Assembly (NCBI GenBank): GCA_010093705.1
Contig: MU006090.1
Location: forward strand, 1,019,817 to 1,083,816
Length of the DNA: 64,000 nt
DNA from: Patellaria atrata CBS 101060
Lineage: Eukaryota > Ascomycota > Dothideomycetes > Patellariales > Patellariaceae
Direction of reading: 5' to 3'
This document shows, in pieces, positions 1 to 9,988 of this stretch (its first letter is position 1; the number at the start of each line of letters is the position of its first letter). A model generated the notes under the pieces. The model had not been told where the DNA came from, ran no database searches, and saw only the letters and a program-made list of their open reading frames with translations. The position numbers and the translations under genes were made by a program.

Positions 1-840
1 TATGGGGGCTTCCAAAATGTAGCTATTTGCTTTGATGGTATAATAAGTGTTTTGCACCCTTATTTTCGCCTCTTCGAGATTCTTCTGAATTTCCCCCATG
101 AGTTTGAACGAATTGATCTCAGAGTCCCAGAAAATCCAACAGCCGAGTTGTCTACGGATCGGATCAAAAGCCGGGAAGCTAGAACCTCCCAATTGCTTCT
201 GAAGTTCACGGAAGCGTTCAGGGTCATTCTCGTCCCAAGCCGCTTCGAGCTTTCGAAATGGTTAATGAATGAAATAGAATATCTTATAGGATGACTTACT
301 TTATGAAGACTGGTATCATTCTTCGGTGGCTCTTCCAGGAACTTACTCTGAACCATTGCTTGCTGTTCAGTCCTCCTAGTCCTGTTCACTCGTTTTTGAT
401 TATACGCTTGAAGTTTAGGAAATGCACCATGCTTTTGACTGTCCGGGTTGGTTTCCTTAGTCCATTCTCTAATGAACTGGATAGCAGCACGTATTTTGTC
501 ACTGTTGCCTTCTATCCGAACAACAGTTCTGAAGTCGGTAGCCCTTGGCACAACTCCGATTCGTGTACCTGTCCGGACCGAAATATCGTGAAGGGGTGGA
601 CAGAAGGTGTCGAGGCTTTGGTAACCTTTGAAATCACGCCTCAAGGGAAAGAAACCTCCAGGAAGTGTATATTCTGCTAGGTCAGTATAAGGAAATGGAA
701 AGCCGGGTGTTAATTATGGTAATCTCACCCTTCCGCTCATTACCCTGCTGTTCAGACGCTCTTAGTCCTCTATTTGCGCCCCCATTCTTCCCACCGTGTG
801 GGTTTGCCCCCTTCTGCCATTTTTTTAGATTTCTATCCAT
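1..840 (-). CDS. Unrecognised protein with KH-like segment, 3' end cut by window edge
   Basis: A three-exon model fits: 840-729, 676-300 and 249 to beyond base 1. Introns 677-728 (GTGAGA donor, TACTGAC branch) and 250-299 (GTAAGT donor) both keep the frame. The N-terminus is short and rich in K, G, N and Q. Near residues 65-105 the pattern ISVRTGTRIGVV followed by VVRIEGNSDKIRAAIQFI resembles a KH-type RNA-binding fold, but no clear GxxG loop is seen. The last visible part is charged (AAWDENDPERFRELQKQL). No signal peptide or membrane segment is visible. I do not recognise the family, and RNA binding is only a weak inference from the KH-like pattern. The start is the first in-frame ATG of the 5' exon; an earlier exon cannot be excluded. 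Confidence 0.55.
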
Positions 841-1965
841 TCTGCTTCTTGGCGCTTGTTGTGAAGCTTGGGGGAAGGAGTCAACGAGATGGTGTTCTAG
901 ACAGCCAGACTGATGGAGAACGTGTTCTTCAGGCGCTGCTCGGAAAAAAGAGAGACGCGTTGTTGACGGAACTGTGGTGTGGGCGGGGGAGAACCCCGAG
1001 TCACGAAAAGAGGTATACAGTTGAAAAGCGACAATTCAGGTTTGAAACACAGCACATGAAGTGTCGACAAAACTTGTCAGACAGCATGTGAAGGGCGAAA
1101 GCGTGCTCGTTCACTTTCCCACTACGGACATTCTGACTAGTGATGGGATAATGAGAAGAGTTAAATGGAATCAAAACGAAGAAAAGAAGATGTGTATTCA
1201 AAAAAAAAAACCCCCGACGGGTTGACTGAGAAGTACGAATTTGTGTCAACAGAACGTCGATGCTCCTGTACAGTCGCACCTTCCTCAAAGCCAAAGTTGG
1301 AACTTGAAATTCGCAAGTTCGCGAGATGTTCCGTCCTCATACAGACATGGGTTATGTTATGGGTAGGTAGAAAGTAAGGTAGACGGAAGTAAAATATCAC
1401 TAGGAGAGGCAATGTATAGACTTAGTTTTTCTCATATCTTGACTGTATTATATATGGCATTACTATACACAGTCTGATATTGAAGAGTCACCACAGGTAA
1501 TCCCATATCGTAAGGGAGTAAATAATTATATTCTTGTTCAAAGATATACAAAATATCAAGACTTCCACACAATTCATTTTAGGAAGAGTGCTTCTGTCAC
1601 TGAACTACACTTTCCCTTAGGGTAGGCCGAGGACAACTGGTTTCTTTCAACATCGTAGGAGATACAATCTAGCGAGCAGCGCTCAGATCGAATATATCGT
1701 CGCCAGATGCATAAAAGTACCTTTAGAGGCTTCCATTTTGCCATGGACCAGAAATGTCCTGCAGTGACGTCGGTTATCGACAAAAATTCCGAACCGTTGG
1801 CCAAGGCTGCGGGATCGCCCGCCCGCATACGGTATGGTATGAAGAAGGAGACGCGATCCACTACCTTACTCGCACAACTTCATTCTATACCTTAGTTACT
1901 AAAGATTGATCATTCGTCAGTCGTAAAGTTTTTCTGATTACGCTAGGGTAGACTACCTTAAGATT
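841..1965. other. Intergenic, divergent between the KH-like gene and the CIA30 gene
   Basis: No coding sequence is supported. A plus-strand open frame at about 774-1091 has no family features and overlaps the 5' exon of the minus-strand gene. A short A10C5 homopolymer junction lies near 1201-1215. Confidence 0.5.
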
Positions 1966-2940
1966 ATGTTTCAACGACGGTTGGTGTTATTCGGGGGCGA
2001 GAAGTCAGTACACCTCCATATTTGGTCTCCAGAGTGCTGATTGGCGGGTAAGGATTTGGTCATCTGCAAACTGGACCAATTCTGACGATAGAGTGCGAGG
2101 GGGAATATCGCAGGTTCGCTTTTGTGTCATATTAGTATGAGAATTGTGCTGACGCCAGTTTGAAGTCTTTTATGGAATGTGCAACATTTGAATCCTCGGC
2201 ACGGTTTTACGGTAACCTAGATATTAGCATATTAGGGGGCGCTGGATTTGCCAGTCAAAGGACTACTGGAGAAGAGCGTTCATGGGATTTGTCAGGATAC
2301 GATGGAATAGAACTTGTGGTCACAAAAGCAGACAGTCTGTTAGGCACTTCATTAACCTTCAAAACTGACGCGCTGACCTTTAATCAAGGAAAACGTTACA
2401 CGTTCATAGTCAAAGACGAGCTTCTGCCAAAGAACCCTGATAACGGTAGAGAACAGTCAACGATATCATACGAAAGAGATTTCACGATCCCAGGAGAGAC
2501 CGAAGAGTTATCCACTAGATCTGTATTGTTCATACCTTGGAGGTCCTTCCATGCAACTTATAGAGGTAGGCGGAAAAAAGACTCGCCTGCTTTGGATACT
2601 AGCCGGGTGAAACGATTCAGCATGATGATGCGAAGGTATGGACATTGTAATCTCTGAAGAAGAACTTGCTAACAACCGCGTTAGCTTCTTTGGCGAACAA
2701 GAAGGGTCATTTTCTCTTTCCATCGAGTCGATTTCGGCAGTTACGGAACCACCAGCTTCTGAAAATTTTCAGATTCCCCTTGATTCTGAAAAAGGATACG
2801 GTATCAGCATTGCTGCTCATTCCGCTTCGTATTACGCAGGCCAGGATATCAATCATCAATGGATAGTCTTCAAACGAAAGCCCGCGGTCTTCGGTGCGGT
2901 GATAGTGTGCCTGATACTGTTATATGTCATACGGCTGTAG
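1966..2940 (+). CDS. CIA30 (NDUFAF1-type) domain protein; 5' part of model unresolved
   Basis: The family includes complex I intermediate-associated protein 30. Diagnostic stretches are LFGGE near the start, DDRVRGG, LGGAGFASQRT, DLSGYDGIELVV, FIPWRSFHATYRGR and FSLSIESISAV. Well-supported exons are about 2033-2113, 2166-2635 and 2685-2940. Intron 2114-2165 has an unusual GTTCGC donor and intron 2636-2684 has a perfect TGCTAACA branch. The LFGGE exon begins at ATG 1966, but joining it in frame to the 2033 exon would need an intron of only about 25 nt, and the longer alternative (acceptor after GGGTAAG) is out of phase. The C-terminus ends in a hydrophobic stretch (AVFGAVIVCLILLYVI) that could be a tail anchor. 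Fungi usually carry more than one CIA30-fold protein, so this may be a paralogue and not the complex I assembly factor itself. Confidence 0.75.
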
Positions 2941-3671
2941 AAGGGGCATCTTGGGCGTTTCAACCGTGTATTTCGATCCAGTTTTCGGAGAAGTCAGGCA
3001 TGATAGCAACTCGCACTTCTACTTATTCAATCTGTGAGTGAATTGGTGACCCAATTTCATCTTCGTCAATTTGCACCCCACGTAGTCCGATGCTTGAATA
3101 TGAGATGTCCTGGTCTCCTGGTATCCGTTGATGGGTTTTGAGTACGCGTGCAGCGCCAACCGTGACAAGAGAAGATATCTCCCCTCGCTTTATTATTGAC
3201 TTTGTCAGAATGCTATACTGTCCAGAATATGCAAGCTCGCAATGAAATAACTCGTCTGCCATGGTCTCTTCTAGTGCATAGATTGTTGAAAATTTCACGA
3301 AGTAGAACTGTCGTCAATTGTAAGGTACCTTTGTATTAACCTAAGGTTCTCGAAACCAAAACAGAAACCAGTCGAGGGGTGATGTAGACGGTTGATGTTC
3401 GGTAAAGCGTGTCAAAGACCAGGGGGACGTTTTAGCGTGCAATTGTTCTTCGAATCCAATCTCTCCTGACGCATCTTCAATATCAACCTTCAACAAGAAA
3501 CCAACCTCTTTACACACTCCTTCATCACTTCCCTATTCCATTATCTTACTCTCTTCATTGCATCACACTCGTTAAGCATTGTTTGGTTTCTCCTCACCCT
3601 TCCTTGAACCCTACACTACGCTTTGAGGCCGACAGCTAGCACTTCAGGACCTATAACTTAATTTCGTCATC
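2941..3671. other. Intergenic; 5' region of the GH17 gene
   Basis: Bases 3450-3660 are C/T-rich, as is common in the promoter and leader of well-expressed fungal genes. A 91-codon minus-strand frame at 3023-3298 starts with GTG and matches nothing I recognise. Confidence 0.5.
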
Positions 3672-4696
3672 ATGTACTTGACAGCAATTGTTTCTCTTGC
3701 CATAGCTCTGGCTCCCGCGGTGGTATCCGCAAAGGGCAAAGTGGGTTTCGCTTTAGGGACCAAAATGCCAAATGGTGAATGCAAATTTCAACCGGATTAT
3801 GAGGCGGATTTCGATACTATCCTCGCGGCTTCAGGTAGCAAACTTGTAAGAGGATATGCTGCGTCTGATTGCGATGCGGCGAAATGGATTCTCCCAGCTG
3901 CGAAGAAGAAGGGTTTCCAAGTCATGTTGGGAGTATGGTACGTTTTGTGATAATACTTTGTTACTGTACTCTTCTAATCTCTTCTTACTGTATAGGCCCG
4001 ATACCCCAGAGAGCTTCGCGTTGGATAAGAAAGCACTTACAACCTATGTTCCACAATATAAAGAGCAGGTCTATGGTATCACCGTCGGTTCTGAATCCCT
4101 TTACCGTGGCAACTTCACGGACTTGGAACTGCTGGACAAGATCCAAGACATCAAGCAAGCCCTCCCGTATGCTAAGGTCGGAACAGCCGACAGCTGGAAT
4201 GTGATTCGTGATGGTAAAGCTGATGCTATCATCCGCGCTGGAGTTGATCTCATGTAAGTTTCGCCTTCCCTCTGTTAATATTAACGTTTAATAAATGTTC
4301 TATAGGCTTGTTAATGCATTTGCATTTTGGCAAGGCGCTACAATTGAGAACGCGACTGCAGTGTACTTCGACGACTTGATGCAAGCTTTCGGACACATTC
4401 AAACCGTTGCTGGCGGAGTTGATAGCGCTCCTGAACTTTGGAATGGTGAAACTGGCTGGCCTACAACCGGTGGTACAAACTTCAAAGCTGCGGAGGCTGG
4501 TACTGAAAACGCGAAACACTTCTATCAGAAGGGCTTTTGCGCTGCCATTGATTGGAATGTCAATTCTTTCTACTTTGAGGCCTTCGACGAACCATGGAAG
4601 CCTTTGAGCGTCGGCGACGACGGCTTCTCAGCTGACGAGACACACTGGGGAGCTATGACTGCTGATAGGAATTCGAAATTCAGCTTGAAGTGTTAG
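3672..4696 (+). CDS. Secreted GH17 beta-1,3-glucanase / glucanosyltransferase (Bgl2-like)
   Basis: Exons 3672-3937, 3996-4253 and 4306-4696 give 304 residues. Introns of 58 and 52 nt have GTACGT and GTAAGT donors. A signal peptide is plain (about 20 residues, ending VVSA). The GH17 barrel runs through the rest. The two catalytic glutamates are visible: the acid/base in VGSESLYRG (about E122) and the nucleophile in ETGWPTTGG (about E223). DEPWKP near the end is also typical. Such enzymes cleave or transfer beta-1,3-glucan chains during cell-wall remodelling. No C-terminal GPI signal or Ser/Thr-rich tail is seen, so the protein should be wall-associated or freely secreted. The length matches the short Bgl2-type members and not the long membrane-bound Btg types. 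Confidence 0.93.
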
Positions 4697-5349
4697 ATGG
4701 AGCTAGAAGCTGTGTCTCTGTGTAGAGAGGGCCAGAGTGTGTATTTGACTGTTAATATTAAGAAGGCAAATTGGATCTGGTTGCATCTGGCATGGTAATC
4801 TTATATTCTAGAATTGAGATGAACAGCTCATCTCCTTTAAGATCGAGGGGCCCCCCTAAGCCGCGCCGTAATCGAGTTGAATTTTACAGAGTTCACATTA
4901 TTTGACTGGGTCTTGTTGTGAAAGCTTTCAACAAACTTGACCGGTAAATATAAACTTTGAAAGTCGACGACTGTATCTATAGGCAGGTAAATATACGGTT
5001 ATGTGATAAGCATCTCGTTACGTGCAAGGTGTTACTTACACAGTTAGTGAAGGGTTCCTGAGCCGAGTTTCTGCCGTGATTGGTGTTCATTTTCATGTTT
5101 ATTGTACCTAACTCTAGCTGTTGCTTTGAGTTTAGTATCTAACTTCCTATTAACTTCCACTCTTTTGTGATACCCTTATACTTTTCAAGAGTTCGAAACC
5201 TTGGATCAGTGCTAGGCACTTTACTCCGTAAATCTTTCTTCAAATCTTTCATTTCTTTCCTTGTTTTACAACCAAGCGCAGCAAAACACAAGCATTCCGC
5301 GACCTCCTCGAGCCTCTAACTGTTAATCGTAATGGGTTAAACGTACACT
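4697..5349. other. Intergenic between GH17 and GLE1 genes
   Basis: Contains the GH17 3' UTR and the GLE1 promoter. A short GGGGCCCCCC tract lies near 4848. No gene is supported. Confidence 0.5.
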
Positions 5350-7149
5350 ATGAGTTCTCCACGACGCTCGAGTCTCCGAAACACCTCTTCTCCCCACAGT
5401 AGCCTTGACAGTCCTGCAAAACAGCTTCACCATGAAGCTAGACGTCGTCGGGTTGCGCATACCGATCCGGACCACGTCACTGATAGTCCTTCGCGGCAAC
5501 TCCTAGAAGAATTCCAGCGCATGCAAATCAATCAAGAGCGAGGGTTTCAATTGCAATTGGAAAAGGCAGCCTCCCAGCAGAAAGAGCGCCATGATGCGGC
5601 TCTCGCAGAAGCGGCACGCAGGCACGAGGAAATAAGGAAAGAGACAGAGCGTGCTCTGGAGGTTCACCGGTTAGAAGTGGAAAGGGCTAAGATAAGAGAA
5701 GAAGCGGAAGAACAGAGACGCCTGGATGATCTAAGACAAGCAATTGTTGCAAACGAGCTAGCTGAAAGGAGACGCCTCCTAGAAGAGCAGAGAAGACGGG
5801 AAGAGGAGGAGGATGAAAAGAGGAGAATTGAGGCCGAGGAGAAAGCAGTTGCCGAAGCAAGGATAAGAGCAGAAGCAGAGAGAAAAGCGGCGGAAGATGT
5901 CAGAAAGCAAGCGGAAAAGGCCGACGCTGAAAGGAGGGTGAGAGAGGCAGTCGAAGCTGCGAAAAGAACAACTACCACCCATGCGTCTTCGGCCACGCAA
6001 CCCCAGATACAACCTACTCCTGCTGTGTCAAGTTCAGGATCTACATCTGCGGCTCAGAGTACCGGCCGTCAAGCCCCATTGGCCTCATCATTAGCTACGT
6101 CCTCTGAGGCTACCTCCTCCAGGAGATCGCTCGAACAGCGGGAGGCAACGCACCAACAATATCTAGATTTACATGAACGGTTGAAGATAATGCGGCAGGA
6201 TGTTCAGAAACAACTTGCTTCGCAGGGCAAAGAGGTGAAAAATCAAGTTGGAGACCTGCGCCGTAGACTCAATAAGTGCGTTGGCCAGTTAACAATAGTT
6301 AAGGATCGAAATAAGGTCCCTGTGAGTGCTCTCTCGTTTTTATGCTTATTTCAATTACTTGATGCTAACTCACGGTATCAGACAGCTGAGATCAAACAGA
6401 CTCTGAGAAGTGCAGCACAAGTGTCTATGACTATTGATATCCGTCCTTATATCATTGCACCCCTCCCAGATCTCCCTTATCCGGACTATCAGTATCCGAC
6501 TATTCTACTTTTCTTTCTCAACTTTTTCTCTAAATACGTCATCGCGCAATTCGCCTCGGAATGCTCCTCACAGCCAGCTATGGCCGAACCGCTTGGTATA
6601 CTTGTGGCCACTGTGTTCTCTGACCCAGCGTTCAAATGGCAGGATATCAGCTTGGTTGATGTGTTCCTCGCTAAAATGCGGAAGTCCTGCCCTGTCCTAT
6701 GGGGTATATATGGCCCCGAATCTTCAGAGAGAGGCAGAGGAAGACTCGGATGGAGACGGGTCGATGATGAATGGATCTCAGCAAAGGAGCACGGAGAGCG
6801 AATGACGGGACTAAGTTTTGGTTTCGCCTCCGTCACGCTCCGGGACTTTACAAAGTCTAAACATCCTAATCCCGTACCTAACTACATATTCTGGGATTGT
6901 TTGGCGTCCATCTTGGCGACGCCACCGGCAGAGACGACCCAGACACACTTTTTGGTTCTGAAAGCACTAGTAGAGAATAGTGTAGAGCGCTTTGTCCAGT
7001 TTTATGGCCGTGCAGGTCTTGTGGCGCTGAGGCTCGCTGTTATTGAGTTTCCAGAGAGAGCAGAGAAAGCTGGGATATCAAATTCGGCGGTGAGTTCTGT
7101 GAAAGTACTTAGAGGGGTTTGGAAGACCGAGTTGAAGGTGACCGTTTGA
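5350..7149 (+). CDS. GLE1: mRNA export factor GLE1
   Basis: Two exons, 5350-6321 and 6382-7149, give 579 residues. The 60-nt intron has a GTGAGT donor and a GATGCTAAC branch; it is a multiple of three and contains no stop, so the unspliced frame also stays open. Residues about 45-215 form a long highly charged coiled coil (E/R/K/A-rich), followed by a Ser/Thr/Ala-rich linker. From about residue 260 on is the conserved GLE1 alpha-helical domain (IRPYIIAPLPDLPYP, LLFFLNFFSKYVIAQF, CPVLWGIYG, YIFWDCLASILATPP). GLE1 acts at the cytoplasmic face of the nuclear pore, where with IP6 it activates the DEAD-box ATPase Dbp5 during mRNA export. The start is the first ATG after the upstream stops and suits the family's N-terminal length. 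Confidence 0.92.
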   Translation: MSSPRRSSLRNTSSPHSSLDSPAKQLHHEARRRRVAHTDPDHVTDSPSRQLLEEFQRMQINQERGFQLQLEKAASQQKERHDAALAEAARRHEEIRKETERALEVHRLEVERAKIREEAEEQRRLDDLRQAIVANELAERRRLLEEQRRREEEEDEKRRIEAEEKAVAEARIRAEAERKAAEDVRKQAEKADAERRVREAVEAAKRTTTTHASSATQPQIQPTPAVSSSGSTSAAQSTGRQAPLASSLATSSEATSSRRSLEQREATHQQYLDLHERLKIMRQDVQKQLASQGKEVKNQVGDLRRRLNKCVGQLTIVKDRNKVPVSALSFLCLFQLLDANSRYQTAEIKQTLRSAAQVSMTIDIRPYIIAPLPDLPYPDYQYPTILLFFLNFFSKYVIAQFASECSSQPAMAEPLGILVATVFSDPAFKWQDISLVDVFLAKMRKSCPVLWGIYGPESSERGRGRLGWRRVDDEWISAKEHGERMTGLSFGFASVTLRDFTKSKHPNPVPNYIFWDCLASILATPPAETTQTHFLVLKALVENSVERFVQFYGRAGLVALRLAVIEFPERAEKAGISNSAVSSVKVLRGVWKTELKVTV

Positions 7150-7440
7150 TCATTACCGAATAAAGGGGGGTTGGACGGTAAGGTAGAGTTGGATTTTGTG
7201 GCCCTTGATTGGACCATTCCGAACTTTCGGAGAGCTTACAGACTCGGTTCACGAAACTATTATATTGATCTAGAGAGGTGGGATATCGACTATTGATATA
7301 GATGAGTCCTTCTTGACTTCACTTCATAAAATCGACGTGGAGATTGATGCTCCAAGTCCTAATAATGCCCCTTTACCTATGCCCACCCAGAAAATGAGCG
7401 CGCAGATTGAAGACTTGATGAACTAACTCTTAATCCCCCC

Positions 7441-8966
7441 TCATTCCTCATCTTCTTCATCATCCACAACTCTCCTCCGCTTACCTCTTGAAACATTGGG
7501 TCCGTCATCGTCTTCACCCTCCGCATCGACATCCTCATCCGCATCATTGCCCCTCTGCCTCTTCGGAGAGTCTCCCCTCCTCTCCACAATTCCGTCATCC
7601 ACGTCTTCATCATCATCATCCCCATCCCCTTCGAGGTCTTCGTCGCTACCCGCAATAAAGTCATCTTCCTCATCGTACTCGTCCTCCTTTGTCTTCCGCC
7701 GTCCATAGTCTTCTTCATCACTATAATCATCTCTCCTATTACGCCTCGGCTTAGGCCGATTCATACGGGCCCTTCCACTTCCATCATCGTCTTCGAGTCC
7801 ACTGGCCGTAAAGCCCCCGCGGGCGCCACCTAACCCACTGCGACCCAATATGCGCATGTTACGGTCGCGTTCTCTGGCATTCTGGGCGTCCATTTTACGT
7901 GCCGTTCGTTCCTTCTCTCGGGCGAGTTTCTCTGCTCTAATGCGCGCAAGCGCTGGATCCTCCTTCAAGACAATAGGTCCGCTCTCGACGCCATCTGCGC
8001 CCTTAGCATGAGCAACAGCGGCGAGAGATGCTTGCAGGCGCTCAAGAGCATCGTCTGCGGTCGTCTCTGCAGGCCGGACCTGAAGAGAAGTTGTGACTTT
8101 GTTGGTCACGCGAAGCACGGATGCGGTGACCTGAGGCGCAGCAAGGTAGGTAAAAGAATCCTGTGTAGGATTGTATGCGGCTGGGCCGCGGGACCTACGG
8201 TCGATGATGCTAGTTGGGGTAGGTTTTGTCGGATTTCGTTGTGGTGGGGCGAGCGCGTTGCAGTCAAACTCGTATTGAGTTTCTGGGTCATTAGCAATTT
8301 GTAGGGTGAGGGAGCCATCGGACCAGCGTAGAATGCGAGCGTTGGATTGGATTTCTTGATGATTCGAGGGTCCTCGGCGCCAGCGAAGAGTGGTAAGGGC
8401 GGTATTGTAGGCGGAAAATGTCGAAGATGGGGGAGCTTTGGAATGGTGATCTGTCGTCGGCGGTTCGAAACCTTTCTCACGCCACAAAGTAGGCTCTATT
8501 TCAAGGAACTGAGGAACTTTTAGGAGGTATATCTTGCCTTGATGTTAGCAGGACACCAAAAGACTATGCAATCTTATGTACCTCGTTGTCGCTTGGGGAT
8601 GGGATTCCGTGTTTAACTAGTGTGGAATCCATAAAATTGAAGTTTACGTCTTCGTGTTGTTCGCCCGCATCTTCTTCGCCATCGCCTACTCTATCATCCC
8701 TTCCTTCATCGTCGCCGGAATCGAGTTCCTCATCGTCGAGTTGGCGCTGTTTACTATGTGCGCGGACGGGTTAGCATGTTACCACAGCGCTGAAACAGAT
8801 TTACGTACGGAGACTGTGGTTCTTCGTCCCCTCCATCATCTCCAAACAAATCGTCACCTTCTAATTCTGGTTCATCGCCCTCCGGTAGGTCATCACTCCC
8901 TAAATCTGTGGTAGGCTTTATCGCGTCGTCATCATCTGCCATCGGCGGTGAACCGTCAGAAGACAT
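7441..8966 (-). CDS. LEO1: Paf1 complex subunit Leo1
   Basis: Exons 8966-8809, 8753-8582 and 8532-7441 give 473 residues. Introns are 55 nt (GTACGT) and 49 nt (GTACAT, GCTAAC branch, acceptor GCAAG). The N-terminal 90 residues are very acidic. The Leo1 domain follows (IYLLKVPQFLEIEP, LRWRRG, ARILRWSDGSLTLQIAND, YLAAPQ). After it comes a basic helix (KLAREKERTARKMDAQNARERDRNMRILGR region), then a C-terminal tail of D/E runs and KR clusters, as in other Leo1 proteins. Leo1 belongs to the Paf1 elongation complex on RNA polymerase II and helps in H2B ubiquitylation and H3K4/K36 methylation. The gene is convergent with GLE1, leaving 291 bp between stops. Confidence 0.93.
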
Positions 8967-9988
8967 TGGACAGAACTATACACCCAGAGCGGCTGAGAAA
9001 GATGCTGGATGTTGGCGCGCTGTAATTGAAACCGGGTATCTCCGTACAGAAGCGTCTGTAGCTTTTGGAGGTAAGCTGCAAGGAATGCTGATCAGAACCT
9101 TTGCGCACCTGGACACACGACTTCTTGTAGGTGGAATACGCAGTTTGCGATATAGTAGCCAGGAAACGTGGTATTGGTCCGGATGAAGTAAGATTCGGAA
9201 ACTAATAGTCTCAGGGGAAAGAGTTGTTAAAGAGACGATCTACGTGACGCTTCTATCTCATGTGAATTCCATTGAGAACAATGCTCATTGAGTCTCGAAG
9301 CTGCTCTGATGCACCGCAGATTACCCGGATTTCCATACAAGTGCGGCATCCATGAATCTGACAACTATTGCTAGAGCTATAAGACTAATGAATTTTAAAG
9401 GACCTTGAGAGGTAAGTACCTTACTACCTATAGACTCTGTATAGATGACCCATTAGCATGCTGAGCAGATAAGCCTCCAGTAGTGTGAAACAGTCGGTAA
9501 AGAAATGGTACACTTCATTTGTACGGTACCTTACCACTTGAGGAGAGCCTTCAGGTTCCGTTAGTACCTGACCATACCTTATGGAGTACCTTCCAGGTCA
9601 TTATTATACAGTACCGGTACTGTACTGTACAGACTGGTGCTTATTAAGGTACCTTTACTTACCTACCGTCGGGTCCCACCTGAGGTGTACTTACTCTCAA
9701 AATCCCCCCTTCAACGCACCTCTTCCCGATATTTTCTAACCCTGCAGCAGTGACAGCTCTGCAGCCTGCACACGAGAAGTTTAACAGCAAAGGAAAACAC
9801 CAATTCAGTTCCGTCTTGTTCTAGATTTTGAGATACAGACCGTTGAAGCTATTGCTTCTTCAAACAAGAGACTTCACAATCAGTTTCTCGCCTGTTTGTT
9901 GCTCACGCTTCCCAATCCCCCACCACAGCCTTTTCGAGACAAACCGTACGGGTAGCGCGTGCCCACCGCCTCCCTATCTACCACACTG
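8967..9988. other. Divergent intergenic region with GTAC/GGTACC-rich cluster
   Basis: The starts of LEO1 (-) and the MOB2-like gene (+) are about 1 kb apart. Bases 9410-9690 contain many copies of TACC/GGTA words, including several GGTACC or GTACC sites and an imperfect palindrome around TACAGTACCGGTACTGTA near 9608-9625. Function unknown. No gene is supported. Confidence 0.55.

Noticed and set aside
774-1091. Plus-strand 105-codon open frame
   Set aside because: No family features; overlaps the 5' exon of the minus-strand KH-like gene and has irregular composition.
3023-3298. Minus-strand 91-codon frame next to CIA30
   Set aside because: Starts with GTG, lacks a recognisable motif and has no splice-extended continuation.
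5664-5996. Antisense frame in the coiled coil of GLE1
   Set aside because: Shadow of E/R/K/A-rich coding sequence; the sense strand has the family match.
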